The position numbers and the translations under genes were made by a program. This document shows, piece by piece, positions 6,233-10,483 of a DNA stretch of 10,483 nucleotides. Under the pieces are notes generated by a model. It worked only from the letters and a program-made list of their open reading frames with translations. It did no database searches and was not told the origin of the DNA. This DNA comes from an uncultured Ruminococcus sp. GTDB lineage: Bacteria; Bacillota; Clostridia; Oscillospirales; Ruminococcaceae. The stretch lies in the NCBI GenBank assembly GCA_947177935.1, contig CAMWWG010000020.1, positions 1 to 10,483 of the forward strand. Reading direction: 5' to 3'. Position 1 is the stretch's first letter, and each line of letters begins with the position of its first letter.

Positions 6233-8569
6233 TTAAGACTCTACCTTGATCGGGAAGTCAGATTCATCCAGTAAATGCACCAGAAGTTTCAGGACATTCA
6301 TGGAGTCAGCTAATTCAATTTTTCCGCTTTGGTCAACGTCGGCATTGTGTAAGCCTTTCTCCTTCATTTCATCAATCCCGACATAGACACGATTCATCAG
6401 GACAACGTCACTGATGTCTACTTCGCCGTCACAATTCGCATCACCCCAGAGGATTCCGTCGGTTTCACCGCCGGACGGTTCTGTGCTCTCAGATGGTTCA
6501 GGCGTAGGCGTAGGCTTGACAGGATTGTTCAAGTCTGGCGTTGTGCCATCTGGTTCTGTGCCATAAATCAGCGTATCACCGTCATACATAGTGATATAGG
6601 GCGTGACAGCTTCCGGCGTTTTCAACAGATCCTGACCGCCCTCCTGCAAGCCCTGGAAAGAATAGTCATTCTCCGGATTCCACATGCCGGCGGTACTCTG
6701 TCCGTTGATCTGATCCGGAATCGCAATCCGGATCTGTGCTTCTGCACGGTGTTCGGACTGTCCTGTCGGCATGACAACACTGCCATCATTGAAACTCAAC
6801 TTGACATAGTAAATATTTCCATCATACTGAATCGGCTTGGATGCTGTCAAAGCGCCCTCGTCACTTGCATGTTGGTCATAACCGATTGATACCGTAATAT
6901 CATCCACGGACAAGCCCGCATCCAGAATTTCGCTTACATCAAAATAATAATTATAAGACAGATCTTTTACAACTCTTGCAGGCCATGCGGAGTGATTCAT
7001 CGCCCAAACCTGAATTTGCGTATAATTTGCCTGATTCTGCTGAATAACGGCTGCAACTTCAAATTCATTCCATTTCGGCGTTTCCTGTTCGGGGAAATTC
7101 TCCAGGATCTCACCGCCGTAATCATCTATCATTGCACACAGACAAGCTGTGTAACCTGCATTATAATCAATTGCCACTTCGGAGAACTGATAAGCACCGA
7201 CTTCATCTGTGAAACTGCCATCCTTATCAGGACCGCCCTCCAATGCGCCGTAAAGCGTATGTGCATATTCTGTCTGCCATCCCTCTGCCTCGGATTCATC
7301 CAGTCCCAGGCTCTGCCAGTGGTCATCATGAATACCGGATGCTGTTCTGTGGTGGAATGTCTTAGGATTGTTCTCGCCCATGCCCTGAACATAACTCATA
7401 TTCAGATCATTGTCGCCAAACGCATAATTCATCTGCCGATCCGCAAAATCATTGTATTTCTTTGCAAGCGTATCATCATCCACAAAGATGGAATCTGCTG
7501 CGACTTTCGCAAGGAATGCCGTTGTTGTGGCATGTCTCAGACTGCCCCACTGGAACAGCCAGGCAAGACCATCCGGCGTATAGCTGACCTGCTTGCCGCC
7601 ATAACCGGTCGTCCAGTATTCCAGATGCTTCTTGACTTGTTCTTTCCATTTGGAATCGCCTGTATTCTTTGCATACAGGAGCATTGCCCCCTGCATGGTA
7701 TCATCCCAACAGTGCCCCCATGTGAATTTCATCTCGTCAGATTGCTCTTCTTTGCCTAAATTATTGATATACTCATTGGCGCATTTGTCTAAATATGCTT
7801 GTTCTCCCGTTGCCATGTATAAGAAATTCGCCGCAAAGAACAGATCATCATAGAATGTTGTCGGCTTATAAAATTCATGTTCTTTTTCGTCATTCACGCC
7901 AGTTTCACGGACGGTATCGGCACGCTTGAACAGATCTTCCGCATGTTTCAGATATGTTTCTGCTTTCTTTGCATCAGAATCCTTGAATATCATATAACCG
8001 CCTGCTAATGCCGCTGCCATCTGCGCATTGATGCAACTGTCTTCACAAGTATAGAACGGTCTTTGGTCGGCTTCTTTCATGAGCTTATATTTTCTCATGT
8101 AGACTTCGGCGCTGCCCCACCATTGGTGGTCGAAATTATCACCGATCATGTAGACAACAGAATCCCCCAAATCGCAGTTGACCAGATAATCCAGTCCGAA
8201 CGCCAGATTATTTTTATATAATTCCTCCATGCCGGCTTTTTTCACAGCGTCGCCGTATTCCAGATAACCCCATGCCAACATGCTAGCCGTGTAAGCATTT
8301 GTCAATGCGAATTTAAAATGATCTCCGGCATCGAACCAACCGCCCTGCACTTCATCTTCCAGCATGGAATCTGCCCGCCAAGTGACCATGATCCAATCGG
8401 GTAATTCTCCGGACTGCTGGACTTCATAGAAAAACATGGATTTCTGGAGTGCCTCGGCATAATTATAATCCCCGGTTTCTGCCTTGACCGGGATTGCCGA
8501 CTGCATGGGAGCCGTCAATGCGGTTGCACACATGGTCAGACTGGCAATCCATGCCATTATTTTCTTCAT
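6233..8569 (-). CDS. Dockerin-bearing GH9-CBM3c processive-type endoglucanase
   Basis: A 778-residue secreted cellulase. Order: signal peptide (MKKIMAWIAS, hydrophobic core, cleavage near residue 30 after VKA); GH9 catalytic domain (about 35-486) starting directly without an Ig domain; CBM3, probably the CBM3c subtype fused to GH9 (about 498-650, with a WNPENDYSFQGL motif at 630-641); Pro/Thr/Ser/Glu linker (about 684-703); type I dockerin (706-778). Active-site motifs: GGWFDAGDHFKF with Asp 80 and Asp 83, FHHRTASG at 405-412, and SEVAIDYNAGY with the general acid Glu at 464. In this architecture CBM3c normally does not bind crystalline cellulose strongly but feeds a chain into the active site, giving processive endoglucanase activity; that mode is inferred here. 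AGGAG lies 8 nt before the ATG. The dockerin is nearly identical to that of the neighbouring GH9 gene. The intergenic gap to that gene is 336 bp and holds its own promoter, so they are separately transcribed or at most partly linked. Confidence 0.95.
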   Translation of the reverse strand: MKKIMAWIASLTMCATALTAPMQSAIPVKAETGDYNYAEALQKSMFFYEVQQSGELPDWIMVTWRADSMLEDEVQGGWFDAGDHFKFALTNAYTASMLAWGYLEYGDAVKKAGMEELYKNNLAFGLDYLVNCDLGDSVVYMIGDNFDHQWWGSAEVYMRKYKLMKEADQRPFYTCEDSCINAQMAAALAGGYMIFKDSDAKKAETYLKHAEDLFKRADTVRETGVNDEKEHEFYKPTTFYDDLFFAANFLYMATGEQAYLDKCANEYINNLGKEEQSDEMKFTWGHCWDDTMQGAMLLYAKNTGDSKWKEQVKKHLEYWTTGYGGKQVSYTPDGLAWLFQWGSLRHATTTAFLAKVAADSIFVDDDTLAKKYNDFADRQMNYAFGDNDLNMSYVQGMGENNPKTFHHRTASGIHDDHWQSLGLDESEAEGWQTEYAHTLYGALEGGPDKDGSFTDEVGAYQFSEVAIDYNAGYTACLCAMIDDYGGEILENFPEQETPKWNEFEVAAVIQQNQANYTQIQVWAMNHSAWPARVVKDLSYNYYFDVSEILDAGLSVDDITVSIGYDQHASDEGALTASKPIQYDGNIYYVKLSFNDGSVVMPTGQSEHRAEAQIRIAIPDQINGQSTAGMWNPENDYSFQGLQEGGQDLLKTPEAVTPYITMYDGDTLIYGTEPDGTTPDLNNPVKPTPTPEPSESTEPSGGETDGILWGDANCDGEVDISDVVLMNRVYVGIDEMKEKGLHNADVDQSGKIELADSMNVLKLLVHLLDESDFPIKVES

Positions 8570-8605
8570 GATAAAAACTCCTCTCGAACTAATATAGATA
8601 ATTTC

Positions 8606-8634
8606 ATTTTACAACAGTTTTTATGATTTGTCAA
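8606..8634 (-). promoter_or_regulatory. Strong sigma-A promoter of the GH9-CBM3c gene
   Basis: On the minus strand a perfect TTGACA (8634-8629), 17-bp spacer and TAAAAT (8611-8606, 5 of 6). Transcription would start near 8599, giving a 30-nt leader that holds only the ribosome binding site, unlike the long leader of the other cellulase. Confidence 0.8.
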
Positions 8635-8656
8635 GTATTTCTGAAATTTAAGTCTG

Positions 8657-10141
8657 CTATAATAAAATCCGTTTTGTTGCAACCTGCTCGCAGAAATGTT
8701 TATCATGCTCTACAAATAGCAATGTTGCGTTGCAAGTCTTCAGCAGCTCCTCAATTTGAATTCTTGAGAGTACATCAATATAATTCAATGGCTCGTCCCA
8801 GATATAAAGATGAGCCTGTTCTGAAAGACTTCGTGCAAGCATTACTTTTTTCTTTTGCCCTTGACTGTAACTTTTAATCGGACGTAAGAAAAGCTCTCTT
8901 GAAAAATCAAGTTTGCGAAGAATCGCCTTAAACAAACTTTCATCCACCTGATATTGTTCAATATAATCACCAAGCGTTCCGCTTAAACTATCCGCAGACT
9001 GACAGACGTATGAGATTTTTAATCTGCTTCCTCTTGTGATTTCACCCTGATACGCTTCGATCTCACCTAAAATCAGTTTAATGAGACTGGTTTTGCCACA
9101 TCCGTTTTGTCCGCATATTGCAATGCGTTCACCTTGCTTTACTTGAAAGCTGATATCCTTAAAAACTACCTCACCTTCATAGCAAAGTGAAACATTCTGA
9201 AAAGATAGCAATTGGGAACTATGATATTTCAGGGGTGATAATTTCAATGCCGGAATTTCTTCCACATTCTGCAAGAGTTTATTCTTTTCCAGAATATTTC
9301 TTTCAATACGATTTTTCATGGATTTTGCACGGTTCATTAATTTTGCTGATTTTTTTGCGACAGAAACTCTTCTGCCCGCTGATTTCTCCACTTTTATAGG
9401 ATCAAAACCAATTTTTTCAGAAGCTATTTTCTCAGAATGTGCTTTCACTTTTTTGGCTGTCTGTTCCAGCTTACGGATTTCTTTTTTCAGGTTCTCATTC
9501 TTTGACTGCTCGAATCGCTCCTGCCGTTCCCGATTTTCATTCCAGGAACTGAAAGAACCTTTTTGCACTTCGATATTCGTTTTATTGATAACCAGAATAT
9601 GGTCAATGCAGGAATCAAGAAAATCTCTGTCATGAGAAACAAGAATAAATCCGGATTTTTTCTTCAGATAATCCGCAAGACCTCTTCTTGCATGTGTATC
9701 AAGATGATTTGTCGGCTCGTCGATAAGCAAAAAGCTGTTTTCACGCAGAAACATTCCAATAATAAGAATTTTTGTTTGCTCGCCATTAGACAGTGAATCA
9801 AAAGGACGATAAAGAAGCGTTTCATCCGCTTCCAGCAGACCGAGTTCACGACGAATCTGCCAATCTTCAGCCTGTGGTGCTATAGTATGAATCACATCTG
9901 CTGTAAAATAAGAATCCTTTGGAGCATAAGGAAAATATTCAAAATCAACGGATGCTATTATTTTACCCGTATATGCAAGCTCTCCCATAAGAATCTTAAG
10001 AAGAGTCGTTTTCCCACGTCCGTTACGTCCTGTCAGACCGAGTCTCCAGGCAGTATCAAGTTGTAAATCGACATTTTCAAATACATTTTCATAGCCGGAA
10101 TCATAGCCGAATGAAAGATTTTGAATTTTTATAATAGACAT
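8657..10141 (-). CDS. ABC-F ribosomal protection ATPase, Lsa/CplR type (antibiotic resistance)
   Basis: A 494-residue soluble protein with two ABC ATPase domains and no membrane helices. Domain 1: Walker A GRNGRGKT (38-45), signature LSNGEQ (117-122), Walker B LLIDEPTNHLD (138-148), switch SHDRDF (169-174). A charged coiled-coil interdomain linker spans about 190-300; in this family it reaches into the ribosome. Domain 2: Walker A GQNGCGKT (344-351), signature YSQGQKKK (425-432), Walker B IWDEPLNYID (447-456), EHDKHF (478-483). The DEPLNYIDV and YSQGQKKK motifs are typical of resistance ABC-F proteins such as Lsa, Vga and CplR, which release lincosamides, pleuromutilins and streptogramin A from the ribosome; this drug range is inferred. 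I start at ATG 10141 (MSIIKIQNLSFGY fits the family start), with GGAGGG 6 nt upstream, not at the in-frame ATG 10237 whose extra 32 residues span the leader terminator. The gene is AT-richer than the cellulases, suggesting transfer. Confidence 0.9.
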   Translation of the reverse strand: MSIIKIQNLSFGYDSGYENVFENVDLQLDTAWRLGLTGRNGRGKTTLLKILMGELAYTGKIIASVDFEYFPYAPKDSYFTADVIHTIAPQAEDWQIRRELGLLEADETLLYRPFDSLSNGEQTKILIIGMFLRENSFLLIDEPTNHLDTHARRGLADYLKKKSGFILVSHDRDFLDSCIDHILVINKTNIEVQKGSFSSWNENRERQERFEQSKNENLKKEIRKLEQTAKKVKAHSEKIASEKIGFDPIKVEKSAGRRVSVAKKSAKLMNRAKSMKNRIERNILEKNKLLQNVEEIPALKLSPLKYHSSQLLSFQNVSLCYEGEVVFKDISFQVKQGERIAICGQNGCGKTSLIKLILGEIEAYQGEITRGSRLKISYVCQSADSLSGTLGDYIEQYQVDESLFKAILRKLDFSRELFLRPIKSYSQGQKKKVMLARSLSEQAHLYIWDEPLNYIDVLSRIQIEELLKTCNATLLFVEHDKHFCEQVATKRILL

Positions 10142-10147
10142 ACATAT

Positions 10148-10153
10148 CCCTCC
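10148..10153 (-). promoter_or_regulatory. Ribosome binding site deciding the ABC-F start
   Basis: GGAGGG on the minus strand lies 6 nt before ATG 10141. It comes 12 nt after the leader terminator stem, so transcripts stopping there lack it. Confidence 0.8.
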
Positions 10154-10165
10154 ATTTTCAAAAAT

Positions 10166-10196
10166 AAAAGACTGCAGAAAAAATCCGCAGTCTTTT
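10166..10196 (-). terminator. Leader attenuator: intrinsic terminator before the ABC-F gene
   Basis: On the minus strand AAAAGACTGC (10196-10187), an 11-nt loop and GCAGTCTTTT (10175-10166) form a perfect 10-bp stem running into ATTTTTG. It sits between promoter and coding sequence, so it would stop transcription before the gene unless disrupted, as in the attenuated leaders of other resistance ABC-F genes. Confidence 0.8.
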
Positions 10197-10209
10197 GAAT
10201 ACAAAAAGA
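10191..10209 (-). promoter_or_regulatory. Candidate antiterminator hairpin overlapping the attenuator
   Basis: On the minus strand TCTTTTTG (10209-10202), loop TATT and CAAAAGA (10197-10191) can form a 7-bp stem with one bulged U. It uses the same AAAAGA that forms the 5' arm of the terminator, so the two folds exclude each other. It is AU-rich and weaker than the terminator. Confidence 0.35.
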
Positions 10210-10298
10210 TATGCTTACTACAAAAAAAGAAAAGCATTTTATCCTAGAATTCAAGAAAGTGCGAATATTTCCTGCCCACATATCAGCATACAACAACC

Positions 10299-10321
10299 AG
10301 CACAAGGGTAAACCCTGTGCT
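10299..10321 (-). promoter_or_regulatory. GC-rich hairpin in the ABC-F leader
   Basis: On the minus strand AGCACA-GGG, loop TTTA, CCC-T-TGTGCT forms a 9-bp stem with one bulged nucleotide. It lies 26 nt after the leader ORF stop, a place where a stalled ribosome could change its folding. A smaller AT hairpin (10325-10337, ATCAT/ATGAT) lies between them. Confidence 0.6.
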
Positions 10322-10346
10322 AAAATCATATTATGATATGCAAAAT

Positions 10347-10367
10347 TCAGCAAGAAACTATACGCAT
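10347..10367 (-). CDS. Six-codon leader peptide (MRIVSC) upstream of the ABC-F gene
   Basis: ATG at 10367, then Arg-Ile-Val-Ser-Cys and TGA at 10349-10347. GAGGTGG (10378-10372) sits 4 nt upstream of the start codon, with its GAGG core 7 nt away, a better ribosome binding site than many genes here have. The predicted transcription start (about 10399) leaves a short leader before it. Size and position match the short upstream ORFs on which drug-bound ribosomes stall to induce ABC-F resistance genes. No coding proof beyond position and ribosome binding site. Confidence 0.6.
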   Translation of the reverse strand: MRIVSC

Positions 10368-10405
10368 CTTTCCACCTCAAATCTTTTTATTGTTTTCACA
10401 TACTC

Positions 10406-10434
10406 ATTATAACACAAAAAAATTTATTTGTCAA
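10406..10434 (-). promoter_or_regulatory. Consensus sigma-A promoter of the ABC-F leader
   Basis: On the minus strand a perfect TTGACA (10434-10429), 17-bp spacer and a perfect TATAAT (10411-10406). Transcription would start near 10399, 258 nt before the ABC-F start codon. Such a strong promoter in front of a terminator fits control by attenuation and not by initiation. Confidence 0.85.
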
Positions 10435-10455
10435 GCAGATATTTAAATTTATTTG
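10420..10455. repeat. Pair of 11-bp direct repeats around the ABC-F promoter
   Basis: AAATTTATTTG occurs at 10420-10430 and again at 10445-10455, 25 bp apart. The first copy overlaps the start of the -35 box. The sequence is AT-rich and the pair may be chance. Confidence 0.4.
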
Positions 10456-10483
10456 AAATAATGGCATGAAAAATCTTTAAAAG

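Noticed and set aside
6992..7759. 255-residue open frame on the plus strand, opposite the GH9-CBM3c gene
   Set aside because: Same situation: antisense to a conserved catalytic domain, Cys- and Ile-rich, with no domain motifs.
10142..10237. N-terminal extension of the ABC-F protein from ATG 10237
   Set aside because: The extra 32 residues are translated through the leader terminator, are rich in Phe and Cys, and do not resemble ABC-F N-termini. ATG 10141 has a much better ribosome binding site.

Overview
The window suggests a low-to-mid GC Gram-positive, anaerobic, fibre-degrading Firmicute of the Ruminococcus/Oscillospiraceae type. The evidence is two secreted family 9 glycoside hydrolases that both end in a cellulosomal dockerin, next to three membrane or sporulation genes typical of endospore-forming Firmicutes (YlbJ, YqfC and YqfD families). 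The species cannot be fixed from this sequence. A cellulosome-forming Ruminococcus is the best guess, by inference from the dockerin style.

Layout: positions 1-72 are AT-rich with no gene. A YlbJ-like integral membrane protein lies on the minus strand (73-1134), divergent from a tight plus-strand pair yqfC (1271-1528) and yqfD (1532-2803). A bidirectional stem-loop at 2818-2844 separates yqfD from the convergent minus-strand cellulase gene at 2876-5896 (CBM4-like, Ig-like, GH9, dockerin). That gene has a clear promoter (6040-6068) and a 137-nt 5' leader that begins with an apparent three-way-junction fold. Upstream on the same strand is a second GH9 gene at 6233-8569 (GH9, CBM3c, Pro/Thr linker, dockerin) with its own strong promoter (8606-8634). 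The last gene is an antibiotic-resistance type ABC-F ATPase (8657-10141, minus) of the Lsa/CplR style. It is preceded by a 258-nt leader with a consensus promoter, a 6-codon leader ORF, a GC-rich hairpin, a candidate antiterminator and an intrinsic terminator right before the ribosome binding site.

How the genes work together: the two cellulases are complementary, one of the processive-endoglucanase design (GH9-CBM3c) and one of the CBM4-Ig-GH9 design. Their dockerins are 59/70 identical, so they probably dock on the same class of scaffoldin cohesin. The sporulation genes are a separate functional unit. The ABC-F gene is AT-richer than its neighbours and looks like an inserted, drug-inducible ribosome-protection gene; its 3' end abuts the promoter of the second cellulase with no visible terminator.

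Most interesting for follow-up: the complete ribosome-sensing attenuation leader of the ABC-F gene, the structured leader RNA of the first cellulase, and a 12-bp in-frame tandem repeat at the start of yqfD. I found no phage, IS, CRISPR, tRNA or rRNA.
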